Below are positions 36,695 through 46,850 of a DNA stretch of 64,000 bases, piece by piece. The notes under the pieces are model-generated. The model was not told the DNA's origin. It saw nothing but the letters and a program-made list of their open reading frames with translations, and made no database searches. A program made the translations under genes and the position numbers. Each line of letters opens with the position of its first letter. Positions within the stretch are counted from its first letter, which is position 1. Source of the stretch: Nitrospirota bacterium (GTDB taxonomy: Bacteria; Nitrospirota; JACRHJ01); NCBI GenBank assembly GCA_021789495.1, contig JAJYJM010000005.1, forward strand, positions 11,876 to 75,875, written 5' to 3'.

Positions 36695-38655
36695 CAGTCA
36701 GAAGCCGGTCCACCGGTCGAAGCCGGTCTACCGGTCTCCCACATTACTGCTCCCATATCCCGCACGTCGTATCCTCCAAGGGCAACAACCGCTTCGCGGA
36801 ACTCGGAGTCATCACGAATTATGGCAAGCAGCGCCTGCATCTTCGGGTCGTCGTAATATTCGGCGGGTATGGCGAGGTCGTATCGCTCCTGGGCCACAGG
36901 TATAAAATCCAGGCCGAGCGCACGCGCCGCAGCGAGTATGCCGAGGCCGGTGTCCGCCGCGCCGGAAAGAACCGCCGAGGCAACGCCCATATGAGTGTAC
37001 TCCTCGTGCGCGTAGCCTTTCATTTCTGATTTATTTATGCCCAGCCTCTTCAAGTTCAGGTCGGTAAGAAGCCTCGTCCCGGCGCCTGCCTGCCGGTTCA
37101 CGAAAACCACGTCCGGACGCCGCAGGTCTTCAAAACCCTTTATACCTTTCGGATTACCTTTCAATACCAGAAATCCCTGCTCGCGGTATACGAGGTTCAC
37201 AAGACAGATGCGGCGGCCCGGCAGATATTTTTCCAGGTAGGAAATATTGTATTCCCCGGTATCTTCGTCCAGGAGGTGCGTCCCGGCCATGTGGGCCTCG
37301 TTTTTCTTGAGAGCAATTATTCCCCCCATGCTTCCGGTATGCGCCGAGGAAAGAGAGAACGCCGGTTCTCTTTTCTTCAGGAAGTTCCCGAGAATATCGA
37401 GGGCGTTGTCGTGGCTGCCTATGCAGACGACCGTATTCTCTATCTCCTCCGGAGGCTTCAGAAGCTCCGCCTCAACAAGGCTTCCCGCCGCAAGCCCTTC
37501 CGAGAGCGCCGGGATTCGCACAATGCCGTCCGCGCGCACGAGGGTCATGAGCACCCCGGCGCCCCGGTGCATCGGCGTCGCAACGATATTATCCCCGACC
37601 TTGCCGAGTTTGACCCTGACAAACTCCTCCTGCCCGAGCGGCGAAGACAACTGGCGGGAAAGCGTCGCGCCAATCGTCCGGGCGGCGGGCGGCTCCATCC
37701 CCTGCATGGCGTAAACGAGCGGACGGACAAAAAGCCTGAAGGCGAGAAACGCCGAAACCGGATAGCCCGGCACGCCGATTACAGGCTTCCCGTTTACGAT
37801 TCCCAAAATCACCGGCTTTCCCGGCTTCGTGTTTATCCCGTGCAGAAAAACCTCCCCAAGCTCGCTTATCGCCTGGTATGTATGGTCTTCCGAACCGGCG
37901 GAAGAACCCGCGTTCACAGCGACAATGTCGTGCCCGCGTGCCGCCTCGATTATCACGGCCTTCAACGCATCCGTATCATCGGGGACTATATCGAACCGTT
38001 TCGCATCCGCGCCGCATTCTTCCGCCATGCCGGACAGCATCCGGGAATTATACTCCAGGATGTTGCCTTTTTTAAGCTCCGTACCCGGCCGGACAAGCTC
38101 GTCCCCGGTCGGTATAAGCCCCACGCTTGGCCTTCTCCGGACGAGAAGCTCCGTAATCCCTCCGGCAATCAGAGCCGCCGTATCCGTCGGGCGGAGCAGG
38201 TGATTCTCCGGCACAATCAGCTCCGTCGCGACAATGTCTTCTCCCACCACGCGCACATGCTGCCAGGGCGTCGCCGGCCGGATTATCTCTATACAGCTTT
38301 CCGCCTCGTTAGTGTCCTCCACCATTATCACGGCGTCCATGCCGTCCGGGAGCGGATTGCCGGTGTTTACGTATACGGCCTGCGCGCCGAGCTTGAGCTT
38401 TATTGGATTTCTGTCCGACGCGCCCACTGTATCGGCAAAACGCACCGCCACGCCGTCCATCGCGGCGCAGTGATAGAAAGGCGAAGAAAGCCTCGCCGCC
38501 ACCGCCTGTGCCGTTACGCGCCCAAGGGAGTCGTCCACGTTGACAATCTCCCCCGGAAGCGGCTTCCACGGCCCCGCCTCGTCGAGTTTCCGCCTCCAGA
38601 GGGCAATGGCATCGTCGAGCGGCGTGGTGGTTATGTAGATTTTTCTGTCAATCAA
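36694..38655 (-). CDS. Molybdopterin biosynthesis MoeA-like protein fused to a C-terminal periplasmic-binding-protein-like domain
   Basis: MoeA motifs (SSPFYHCAAMDGVAV, NAGSSAGSEDHT, PGYPVSAFLAF) followed by PBP-like domain (VCIGSHDNALDILGNFLKKR...GIIALKKNEAHMAGTHLLDEDTGEYN). Confidence 0.9.
   Translation of the reverse strand: MIDRKIYITTTPLDDAIALWRRKLDEAGPWKPLPGEIVNVDDSLGRVTAQAVAARLSSPFYHCAAMDGVAVRFADTVGASDRNPIKLKLGAQAVYVNTGNPLPDGMDAVIMVEDTNEAESCIEIIRPATPWQHVRVVGEDIVATELIVPENHLLRPTDTAALIAGGITELLVRRRPSVGLIPTGDELVRPGTELKKGNILEYNSRMLSGMAEECGADAKRFDIVPDDTDALKAVIIEAARGHDIVAVNAGSSAGSEDHTYQAISELGEVFLHGINTKPGKPVILGIVNGKPVIGVPGYPVSAFLAFRLFVRPLVYAMQGMEPPAARTIGATLSRQLSSPLGQEEFVRVKLGKVGDNIVATPMHRGAGVLMTLVRADGIVRIPALSEGLAAGSLVEAELLKPPEEIENTVVCIGSHDNALDILGNFLKKREPAFSLSSAHTGSMGGIIALKKNEAHMAGTHLLDEDTGEYNISYLEKYLPGRRICLVNLVYREQGFLVLKGNPKGIKGFEDLRRPDVVFVNRQAGAGTRLLTDLNLKRLGINKSEMKGYAHEEYTHMGVASAVLSGAADTGLGILAAARALGLDFIPVAQERYDLAIPAEYYDDPKMQALLAIIRDDSEFREAVVALGGYDVRDMGAVMWETGRPASTGGPASD
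36701..36736 (+). repeat. Two tandem 18-bp palindrome-like units at the moeA 3' end
   Basis: GAAGCCGGTCCACCGGTC GAAGCCGGTCTACCGGTC. Confidence 0.85.
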
Positions 38656-39916
38656 AAAGCCTCACCGTTACCTTCTCTCCCTTCGCCACACCCGGCTTTT
38701 CGGCGGGTATCACAGCCGTCCCGTGCGCCTTGACGAGGGTAAAAATAAGCCCGGATTTACCCAGCACCGGGTATGCCCAAAGCTCACCATCCTCAAGCTT
38801 CAGCATAACCCCAAGGTGGTCTTCACGTCCCGGCGAGGAGGAATAATTACGGGCCATCCTTGCCTCGACCACCCTGACACCCGGTATCCCCAGGGCCGCG
38901 AGCGGGTCGATTTCACCTGAAATTTCCCTCAGCAGGGGCCGCAAAAACAGCTCGAAACATACCGCCACGGCTACCGGATGGCCGGGCAAGCCAAAGACGG
39001 GCTTGCCGCTAACCATGCCTATTATAACAGGTTTTCCGGGCTTTACGGATACCCCGCGCACGATGATTCCCGGCTCCATGCCGTTTATGACTTTCTCGGT
39101 CAAGTCCCTTGTCCCGACAGAGCTTCCGCCCGTTATCACGACCAAGTCGCACTCTGAAATCGAGCTCCCCACGGCCTCCAGGATGGGGCCGAATTCGTCC
39201 CTGAATATGCCCTTTAATACCGGGATTGCGCCTGCCTTGCGCACCATCGCGGCAAGGGTGTAGGAGTTCACGTCCCGCACCTGTCCGGGGCGCGGAGACT
39301 TATCCGCCGGGACTATCTCGTTGCCGGTGTTTATTATCGCAACCTTGGGCCTTTTGAATACGGGCACACGCGTTATCCCTATACCCGCCAGCGCGCCGAG
39401 GTCCTGCGGACGGAGCCTGTGCCCCTTTGTAAAAGCCGCCTCGCCCGCCCTGATGTCGTCCCCCGGCTGTATTACGTTCTCACCCGGCGCAACGGGCCTT
39501 GTTATTTCCAGTTCGTCGGCATTAAGCGCCTGTGTATGCTCCAGCATAACCACGGCGTCCGCCTCGTCCGGCAGCATTCCGCCGGTAGGGATGGCAATGG
39601 CCTGGCCATGCGAAAGCGGCCCCGGGGCCGTTTCTCCCATGACAATCTCGCCCGCGAGTTTCAAATAGGCGGGGATTTGTTCGGATGCGCCGAAGGTATC
39701 GGAGGAGAACACGGCGTAGCCGTCCATGGACGAGCGGGGAAATTCCGGGAGATGAGTCCCGGATATTATATCTGCCGCGAGGATGCGCCCAAGCGCCTCG
39801 TGCAGCGATATTTCCTCGCGCCCAGGCTCAGGCGGGGTATAGGAGGAATGCAGTATGTTCAGGGCCTCATCGACACTCACCGCCTCGCCCCGGCCCAGCA
39901 TGTCTTTTTGGCTCAT
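38648..39916 (-). CDS. moeA: Molybdopterin molybdenumtransferase MoeA
   Basis: LPEFPRSSMDGYAV; TGGSSVGTRDLT; GLPGHPVAVAVCFELF. Confidence 0.94.
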   Translation of the reverse strand: MSQKDMLGRGEAVSVDEALNILHSSYTPPEPGREEISLHEALGRILAADIISGTHLPEFPRSSMDGYAVFSSDTFGASEQIPAYLKLAGEIVMGETAPGPLSHGQAIAIPTGGMLPDEADAVVMLEHTQALNADELEITRPVAPGENVIQPGDDIRAGEAAFTKGHRLRPQDLGALAGIGITRVPVFKRPKVAIINTGNEIVPADKSPRPGQVRDVNSYTLAAMVRKAGAIPVLKGIFRDEFGPILEAVGSSISECDLVVITGGSSVGTRDLTEKVINGMEPGIIVRGVSVKPGKPVIIGMVSGKPVFGLPGHPVAVAVCFELFLRPLLREISGEIDPLAALGIPGVRVVEARMARNYSSSPGREDHLGVMLKLEDGELWAYPVLGKSGLIFTLVKAHGTAVIPAEKPGVAKGEKVTVRLFD

Positions 39917-40032
39917 AAGCGTTATTTTTAAGCAAAAAGGCAGGCGGCTTTGTGTAATTCAAGCCCCTGCCTTAACGGATTAAAAAAATTTCCACGGGGT
40001 CTCGCCTGGCCCCTTTTCTCCGCCCGCCACCT

Positions 40033-40314
40033 TTACTTGTTGTCTACCAGCTCCTTGAGCTCCTTGCCTGCCTTGAAGAACGGAACCTTTTTGGAAGGCA
40101 CGGAAACAGGGGAGCCTGTCTTGGGGTTTCTGCCCTCGCGCTGCTTCCGGGAGCGGATTTTGAAACTGCCGAACCCCCTTATCTCGATCTTGTCGCCGAT
40201 GGCAAGCGAGTCCTTGATGCTGTCGAAAATTGTATTGATTATTACCTCTGTCTGCTTCTTTGTAAGACCGTCGACCTTGTCAGAAACCTTCTCAACAAGC
40301 TCCGCCTTAGTCAT
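40033..40314 (-). CDS. HU/IHF family DNA-binding protein
   Basis: MTKAELVEKVSDKVDGLTKKQTEVIINTIFDSIKDSLAIGDKIEIRGFGSFKIRSRKQREGRNPKTG. Confidence 0.95.
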   Translation of the reverse strand: MTKAELVEKVSDKVDGLTKKQTEVIINTIFDSIKDSLAIGDKIEIRGFGSFKIRSRKQREGRNPKTGSPVSVPSKKVPFFKAGKELKELVDNK

Positions 40315-40421
40315 AAACCATTACCCCCGTTATATGAAATTTCAGAGTGCTTTTGATGACCTTGAGGGAATAAATAACATATCCATAACCCGTTGTCAAG
40401 GTTAAAGATATTGTTTTTTTG

Positions 40422-41318
40422 TCATCTTATTTCCGGCGCGGCATAAAGATACATCATGCCCTGGAGGTTCTTTCCTATGAGGCCCTGGAACAGGCTGCCC
40501 GCATTCTGCCCCTTAATAAAATCCCAGATGGACGTCTTCTTCTCCTCGGTAATTACTGCGGGCCTGCCCTTTATGCCGGCCATCTTTCCTGCGGCGCTTA
40601 TGGCGTCCTGGAGGTCTCCAAGCCCGTCCACGAGGCCGAGTTTCTGCGCCTGCCTTCCGGTGTAGACGCTGCCGTCCGCCAACGCCCAGACGTCGTCAAC
40701 CTTCATCTTCCGCCCCTTGGCCACGGCCTCCACAAACTGCCCGTGAACATCCCGAAGGACGTTTTTCAGGTATTCTTTTTCGTCCGGGGTCATTGTCCGC
40801 ATGAAATCACCGACGTCCTTGCGCTTGCCGGAGGCTATCGTCTGGTCTTTTATGCCAATCTTTTTAAGGAGTTGTTCCACCGACGCGAATTCCATGATGA
40901 CGCCGATACTGCCTGTAAGGGTTCCGGGGTTGGCCAGTATCCTGTCCGCGGCTGAAGCGATATAATACCCGCCGGATGCCGCGACGGTGCCCATCGATAC
41001 GACGATTTTCTTACCGGTTTTTGCGCGGACTTTGTTTATCTCCTCGTAGATTTCCTGGCTTGGCACGACAGCCCCGCCGGGACTGTTAATCCGGAGGACG
41101 ATGGCCTTTACGGAGGGGTTTTTAGAGTATTTTTTAAGCTGGTGGATTACGTCTTTGGAGGAGAGGATAATCCCGTCTATTCTTATGACCGCGACCTTGC
41201 CGGAAGCTGCAACCGGCGCCCTCCCGAGAAAAAGGGAAGCGCCGGTCGAGATTGCGATTACAAGCGCGGCAGCGATAATTATCCCGACTATCAGGAAAGC
41301 TATCGGTTTCCTGTTCAT
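40422..41318 (-). CDS. sppA: Signal peptide peptidase SppA
   Basis: VLRINSPGGAVVPSQEIYEEI; SMGTVAASGGYYIASAADRI. Confidence 0.94.
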   Translation of the reverse strand: MNRKPIAFLIVGIIIAAALVIAISTGASLFLGRAPVAASGKVAVIRIDGIILSSKDVIHQLKKYSKNPSVKAIVLRINSPGGAVVPSQEIYEEINKVRAKTGKKIVVSMGTVAASGGYYIASAADRILANPGTLTGSIGVIMEFASVEQLLKKIGIKDQTIASGKRKDVGDFMRTMTPDEKEYLKNVLRDVHGQFVEAVAKGRKMKVDDVWALADGSVYTGRQAQKLGLVDGLGDLQDAISAAGKMAGIKGRPAVITEEKKTSIWDFIKGQNAGSLFQGLIGKNLQGMMYLYAAPEIR

Positions 41319-41411
41319 TCAAGCCTCCCCAAACAGCCCCGGCAAGCCACGCAATTCACCCCGCCATGCTTCCCGGCAATTCACACCGACACCCCGGTAA
41401 TCACCGGGGAT

Positions 41412-43163
41412 TTATGCCTCGTCCTTGCCGCTGTCCTTTATACGCGCGCCGAGCGAGCTGTCGAACCTGTCCTGAGAGTTCCTGTAGCCATCCTGGTCGG
41501 ACTTCTCGCCCTCTTTTTTGAAAGCCTTTATGGACAGACCTATCTTGCGTTCGGCGGTATCGACCTTGATAATCTTGGCGGTTACCTCGTCATCGAGCTT
41601 CAGGAGGTCTTCCATCTTGGCATGCTGGTCCTTGTCTATCTCGGAGATGTGTATCAGGCCCTCGACGCCGCCTTCCAACTCTACAAAGACACCGAAATCG
41701 GTGATCTTTATGACCTTGCATGTAACGTTATCGCCGACCCTGTAGGAGCCTGGAATCTCGCGGTCCCAGGGATCGGAATCAAGCTGCTTGAGTCCAAGCG
41801 AGAGCCGCTCCTTTTCCTTGTCCACGGAAAGCACCACCGCCTCCACCTTCTGACCCTTTTTGAGGACCTCGGACGGGTGCTTAAGGTGTTTTGTCCAGGA
41901 TATGTCGGAGATATGGATAAGGCCGTCGATTCCCTCGTCCAGCCCGACGAATGCGCCGAAGTCCGTGAGGTTCCTGACCTTGCCCTCTATCTTCGAGCCG
42001 ACCGGATACTTCTCCGCTATGACATCCCAGGGGTTCGGTTCCACCTGTTTCATGCCGAGCGAAATGCGCTTATTGGCCTTGTCTATCGAAAGCACCACGG
42101 CGTCGATGATATCGCCCATGCCGACGACCTTGCTCGGATGGCGGACTTTCTGCGTCCAGGACATCTCGGAGACGTGGACGAGACCTTCTATGCCCTGCTC
42201 AAGCTCGACAAACGCGCCGTAGTCGGTAAGGCTCACCACCTTGCCGCGCACCCTCGCGCCCACGGGATATTTGCTGTCGGCAAGCGCCCAGGGGTCGTTG
42301 GAAAGCTGTTTCAAGCCCAAGGAGACCTTCTCGTTCTCCCGGTCGTATTTCAGCACCATGACCTTTATCCTGTCGCTGACGACGAACATCTCGGAGGGGT
42401 GGCTCACTCTTCCCCAGGACATGTCGGTTATGTGGAGCAGGCCGTCGATGCCGCCAAGGTCGATAAACGCGCCGTATTCCGTGATGTTCTTTACTATGCC
42501 GTCTATCACGACGCCTTCCTTGAGCGTCGAGAGCGTCTGAGTCTTCTTCTTGTCCCGGACTTCCTCAAGGAGCGCCCTCCTGGAGAGGACAATGTTGCCC
42601 CGGCGCTGGTTGACCTTGAGCACCTTGAGATCAAACGTCTGGCCAATCAGAGAATCGAGATTCCGAACGGGCCTTAAGTCTACCTGGGAGCCGGGCAGGA
42701 ATCCCTTAACTCCGTTTATGTCAACCGTCATACCGCCCTTTATGCGGGCGATGACCTTGCCGGTCACGGTCATGTCCTTGTTGCAGGCCTCTTCTATCTG
42801 CTCCCATATCTTTATCTTGTCGGCCTTCTCTTTCGAGAGGACGATATTGCCTTCGGAGTCCTCGCGCTCTTCGAGATATACCTCGATGTCGTCGCCGACC
42901 TTTATCCTCTTCAGTTCGTCGGCGTGTATCTCCTCGATGGGTATAATACCCTCCGATTTGTATCCCACATCGACCACAACTCCATCGGGCCTGACCTGTA
43001 TTACACGGCCCCTGACGACCGTTCCCTCCTCCACGCTCTTGAATGATTCGTCGTAGAGGCGGGACATTTCATCTTTATCCTGGCCTTCCGCCCCCACCTC
43101 CTCGAAGTCTTCCTCCTCTTCGGCGGAATAATCCATTGCCAGTTTCTTTTCCTCTTTTGCCAT
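41412..43163 (-). CDS. rpsA: 30S ribosomal protein S1
   Basis: Six S1 repeats (GAFVDLGG.DGLLHITDMSW type), 583 aa. Confidence 0.96.
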   Translation of the reverse strand: MAKEEKKLAMDYSAEEEEDFEEVGAEGQDKDEMSRLYDESFKSVEEGTVVRGRVIQVRPDGVVVDVGYKSEGIIPIEEIHADELKRIKVGDDIEVYLEEREDSEGNIVLSKEKADKIKIWEQIEEACNKDMTVTGKVIARIKGGMTVDINGVKGFLPGSQVDLRPVRNLDSLIGQTFDLKVLKVNQRRGNIVLSRRALLEEVRDKKKTQTLSTLKEGVVIDGIVKNITEYGAFIDLGGIDGLLHITDMSWGRVSHPSEMFVVSDRIKVMVLKYDRENEKVSLGLKQLSNDPWALADSKYPVGARVRGKVVSLTDYGAFVELEQGIEGLVHVSEMSWTQKVRHPSKVVGMGDIIDAVVLSIDKANKRISLGMKQVEPNPWDVIAEKYPVGSKIEGKVRNLTDFGAFVGLDEGIDGLIHISDISWTKHLKHPSEVLKKGQKVEAVVLSVDKEKERLSLGLKQLDSDPWDREIPGSYRVGDNVTCKVIKITDFGVFVELEGGVEGLIHISEIDKDQHAKMEDLLKLDDEVTAKIIKVDTAERKIGLSIKAFKKEGEKSDQDGYRNSQDRFDSSLGARIKDSGKDEA

Positions 43164-43289
43164 CAGACTAAAATACCTCCGGTTCTTTTATTTTTCAGGC
43201 GCACGGCCCGAAATCCTGCAAGATTTAAATCTTAACATATTTCACTTGGGTTTTCCAGCATATTTATGCGGGATTCGACGATACGCTAA

Positions 43290-43372
43290 CTTTGTCATTG
43301 CGAAGAGCGGAAAGCGACGTGGCAATCCCGGAATTTAAAACCTGAGATTGCTTCGCTTCGCTCGTAATGACA
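43290..43372. repeat. Dispersed TCATTGCGAAGAGCG...CGCTCGTAATGAC inverted-repeat element
   Basis: TCATTGCGA at 5' end and CGCTCGTAATGA at 3' end as inverted termini, intergenic. Confidence 0.65.
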
Positions 43373-43387
43373 GGGGGCGTTACCGGT

Positions 43388-44017
43388 TTAATTTCCTTCT
43401 TTTAGCTTTCTTATCTCCTCCATTATCGTATCGGCAATCCACTGGTATCGCTCGTGCCCCTTTATTTTGGTCATTGTCTGGAAATCCATCGGCTTACCAA
43501 ACGTCACGGATATTCTCGCCGGCCTTAGGGCCTTATGCTCCTTACCCATTGTCCGGAAGCTTCCTTTTATATAAACCGGCACTACCGGGACCCTGGCAAT
43601 AGATACTATCATTCCAATCCCGGCCTTGCCTGGCAGGAGATTTTCGTCCGGGCTTCTTGTCCCCTCCGGAAAAAGGCAGACTGGCTCCCCCTTTTTAAGC
43701 CGGTTCATTATATCGGCAAGCGTCGCCTTGTCAAGCCTGTCGCGGTTTATCGGGAACGCCTTCCACCTGTCGAGGATAAATTTCTTCCAGGGCCTGTCAA
43801 ACAGCGAATCACGCGCTACGAAGTTCACCCTGCGCCAAAGCGCCGAACCGACGAGCGGCGGGTCGAGGAAGCTCGCGTGGTTGCCGGCAAGGATTACAGG
43901 GCCGTCCAAAGGCACGTTCCCGCGTCCTGCAATCCTGTATCCGAAGAAAATTTTAAACAGGACAAAAAAAACGGCGTGCGCCGCGTCGTAGAGTATATGG
44001 GTTTTAATTCCCCGCAA
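43388..44017 (-). CDS. plsC: 1-acyl-sn-glycerol-3-phosphate acyltransferase
   Basis: NHASFLDP (HX4D-type) and FPEGTRSP. Confidence 0.92.
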   Translation of the reverse strand: MRGIKTHILYDAAHAVFFVLFKIFFGYRIAGRGNVPLDGPVILAGNHASFLDPPLVGSALWRRVNFVARDSLFDRPWKKFILDRWKAFPINRDRLDKATLADIMNRLKKGEPVCLFPEGTRSPDENLLPGKAGIGMIVSIARVPVVPVYIKGSFRTMGKEHKALRPARISVTFGKPMDFQTMTKIKGHERYQWIADTIMEEIRKLKEGN

Positions 44018-44678
44018 CTTCCAGCACCTTCTCCTTCATCAGGGCCACCACTTCGTTTATGCTCAAGCCTGAACTATCAACCACAACAGCGTCGGCGGCC
44101 CTTTTAAGCGGCGCAATCTCCCTGTGGCTGTCGTCGTAGTCCCGCTTCGAAACTTCCTCTATGGTCTTCCGAAGGTCGGTCTCGATGCCCTTTTCCCTGA
44201 ATTCCTTCCAGCGCCGCCTTGCCCGCTCTTCGACATTCGCGTCAAGGTAAAATTTCACCTCCGCCTCCGGAAAAACCACCGTGCCGATGTCCCGCCCTTC
44301 AAGCACCACCCCGCCGCCTTCGCCCAGATTCCTCTGCAGCTGAAGAAGCCGCTCCCTCACGCACGGCTGCGCCGAAACGGCGGACGCCGCCATGCCCATC
44401 TCCGGAGTGCGGATTGCCTCGCTCACGTCCTCGTCGTCCAAGTATACCTTAAACCCGCCGCTATCCTGCACGAGTCTGACCTCCGTCCTCGCGCAAAGCC
44501 CCCGCAGGGCGTCGCTTTCCTTAAGCTGTAGCCCCTCCCGCACGGCCTTCAGACCTATCGCCCGGTACATTGCGCCCGTGTCGATATAGAGGTAACCGAT
44601 ATCCTTCGCAAGGAGCTTCCCTACCGTGCTCTTCCCCGCCCCCGACGGGCCGTCTATGACGACAATTGGTTTTTTCAT
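44004..44678 (-). CDS. cmk: Cytidylate kinase
   Basis: VIDGPSGAGKSTVGKLLA...YIDTGAMYRAI; VLEGRDIGTVVFP. Confidence 0.96.
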   Translation of the reverse strand: MKKPIVVIDGPSGAGKSTVGKLLAKDIGYLYIDTGAMYRAIGLKAVREGLQLKESDALRGLCARTEVRLVQDSGGFKVYLDDEDVSEAIRTPEMGMAASAVSAQPCVRERLLQLQRNLGEGGGVVLEGRDIGTVVFPEAEVKFYLDANVEERARRRWKEFREKGIETDLRKTIEEVSKRDYDDSHREIAPLKRAADAVVVDSSGLSINEVVALMKEKVLEVAGN

Positions 44679-45982
44679 TTCAGCGATTCCAGCAGTTCCA
44701 CAAACCCCGGAAACGACGTTTTTATATTCTCAGTATCGTTGATTACCATCTCTCCACCCTGAGCAATCAGTCCCGCGACGGCCAGGGACATCGCAACGCG
44801 GTGGTCGCCGTGGCTGTCCACTTCCGCCGCATGAATCGGCGTCCCGCCGTGAATTATCATCCCGTCCGGCGTCTCAATAACCTTCACGCCGATTCTTGTA
44901 AGTTCGCCCGCCATAGCGGAGATTCTGTCCGATTCCTTCACCCGAAGCTCTGCGGCGTCCTTTATGACGGTCGTCCCTTTCGCTGCGGCTGCCGCAATGC
45001 ATATAATCGGGAACTCGTCTATCGCCCTCAGGAAAAGCTCCCCGCCTATCTCTGTCCCGCCAAGCTTTGAATACTCCACTGTAATATCCGCAATCGGTTC
45101 CGGGCCGTCATTGCGGACATTTTCCACACTTATGCGCGCGTTCATCAGCCTCAATATATCGATTATGCCCGTCCTTGTCGGGTTTATCCCCACATCACTT
45201 ATAACGACCTTCGAGCCGGGCACAATCGCCGCCGCGACCATCGGAAAAGCCGCAGAAGAGATGTCCCCCGGCACCGTCAAATCGCGCGCAACAAGCCTCT
45301 GGCCGCCGGTAATTGAAACGGAAAGCCGCTCCACATTAACCTCGGCTCCCATATATTTGAGCATCCGCTCCGTGTGGTCACGGGACTTCATCGGCTCCGT
45401 AACGGTCGTTGTCCCGTTCGCATAAAGCCCGGCAAGCAGAACGGCTGACTTCACCTGCGCGCTTGCAATCGGAGAGGAATAATTTATACCCGATAGCCTC
45501 CCGCAGGGCTTTATTTCAAGCGGCGGATAGTTTTTCTCGCCCTCTCCGGAGATAATAGCGCCCATCTGTGAGAGCGGCTTGACTATCCTCGTCATCGGGC
45601 GTTTGCGGAGGTACTGGTCGCCCGTTAAAGTGGCTCCGAATCCCTGGCCGGACATAAGCCCGGACAAAAGCCTGATGCTCGTCCCGGAGTTGCCGAGGTC
45701 GAGAACGCCTCCAGGCGCCTTGAGACCGCGCAGGCCGACACCGTGTATGACAAGCTCAGGGCCGCCCAACCCCTCAATCCCGACCCCCATCGCGGCAAGG
45801 GCCTTTGCCGTATTTACACTGTCTTCGCCGGTGAGGAAGCCGGATACGCGGGATGTACCTTCGGCGATAGCGCCAAGCATGACGGCGCGATGCGAGATGG
45901 ATTTATCCCCCGGCACGCGCACGGCGCCGCCGGTAGACCGGCCTCGAAGCGGCCCGGATGAATTAATTATTAATCTTTCCAT
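44675..45982 (-). CDS. aroA: 3-phosphoshikimate 1-carboxyvinyltransferase (EPSP synthase)
   Basis: VRVPGDKSISHRAVMLGAIAEG; LDLGNSGTSIRLLSG; RVKESDRI. Confidence 0.96.
   Translation of the reverse strand: MERLIINSSGPLRGRSTGGAVRVPGDKSISHRAVMLGAIAEGTSRVSGFLTGEDSVNTAKALAAMGVGIEGLGGPELVIHGVGLRGLKAPGGVLDLGNSGTSIRLLSGLMSGQGFGATLTGDQYLRKRPMTRIVKPLSQMGAIISGEGEKNYPPLEIKPCGRLSGINYSSPIASAQVKSAVLLAGLYANGTTTVTEPMKSRDHTERMLKYMGAEVNVERLSVSITGGQRLVARDLTVPGDISSAAFPMVAAAIVPGSKVVISDVGINPTRTGIIDILRLMNARISVENVRNDGPEPIADITVEYSKLGGTEIGGELFLRAIDEFPIICIAAAAAKGTTVIKDAAELRVKESDRISAMAGELTRIGVKVIETPDGMIIHGGTPIHAAEVDSHGDHRVAMSLAVAGLIAQGGEMVINDTENIKTSFPGFVELLESLK
45929..45950 (-). repeat. 18-bp palindromic repeat unit at 5' end of aroA
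   Basis: Minus strand GAGGCCGGTCTACCGGCG, encodes GRSTGG before the conserved VPGDKSISHR. Confidence 0.65.
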
Positions 45983-45983
45983 T

Positions 45984-46850
45984 CTATTTGATTCTCTGCC
46001 TTACTACCCTTGCCTTCTCGAATTCCGCCAACAATGCCTCGCCGTCGCCGGACTCCATGAAGCCTCGGAGCTTCTCCAGGGATTTGATATACGTCCCAAG
46101 GGCGTCCGCTATATTGCCGGAATTAAGCAGGCAGATGTCCCGCCACATGCCCGGGTGGCTCCCGGCTATGCGCGTGAAGTCCTTGAAGCCGCCCGCGGCA
46201 TAGGATATGGCGTCCTCGCCGCCGTCCATCTGGGTAAGCGCGCCGACCATCGCGTATGCCGCAACATGCGGCAGGTGGCTTACCATCCCGAAGACACGAT
46301 CGTGATCGAAGGGGTCCATCCTTTCCACTTTTGCGCCGGCGGCCTCCCAGAGGTCGGATACCGCCTCCAGCGCCTCGATGTCCGTGTTCCTCGTAGGCGT
46401 AAGTATGCAGCGCGCGCCGTGGAATAATTTAAGATTCGCAGCCTCTGCTCCGGAACGTTCGCTCCCCGCGATGGGATGCGCCGGGACGTATCTGGCCTTG
46501 AGGTAAAATATCTCCTCAAGCCGCAGGACGAGTTCCCCCTTGACGCTCCCCGCGTCCGTTACAACGGCCTGGTCTTCCAGGTACGGTTTTATCTCCCTGG
46601 CCACCTGCTCGAAGGAACCTGCTGGACAGCATAGTATCACGAGGTCGGAGCCGGAAACGCCTTTTTTTGCGTCTTGGGAGTAGCGGTCGATGAGGCCCAT
46701 GCGGACTGCGGTGTCGAGGTTTTCCCTGTTCCTGCCGACACCCACTACGGCGCGCGCAATACCGCGAGACCTTATAACTCCGGCGATGGAGCCGCCGATA
46801 AGACCCACGCCGATAACCGTCGCCTGCTTGAACTTAGGCTCGGCGCTCAA
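45984..46850 (-). CDS. tyrA: Prephenate dehydrogenase
   Basis: [31 protein letters not shown]. Confidence 0.93.
   Translation of the reverse strand: MSAEPKFKQATVIGVGLIGGSIAGVIRSRGIARAVVGVGRNRENLDTAVRMGLIDRYSQDAKKGVSGSDLVILCCPAGSFEQVAREIKPYLEDQAVVTDAGSVKGELVLRLEEIFYLKARYVPAHPIAGSERSGAEAANLKLFHGARCILTPTRNTDIEALEAVSDLWEAAGAKVERMDPFDHDRVFGMVSHLPHVAAYAMVGALTQMDGGEDAISYAAGGFKDFTRIAGSHPGMWRDICLLNSGNIADALGTYIKSLEKLRGFMESGDGEALLAEFEKARVVRQRIK

Noticed and set aside
37276-38733. 485-aa plus-strand ORF
   Set aside because: Antisense to moeA-PBP; Arg/His-rich shadow translation without domains
41142-42677. 511-aa plus-strand ORF
   Set aside because: Antisense shadow of rpsA (six S1 repeats); no family signature, composition follows the opposite-strand codon pattern
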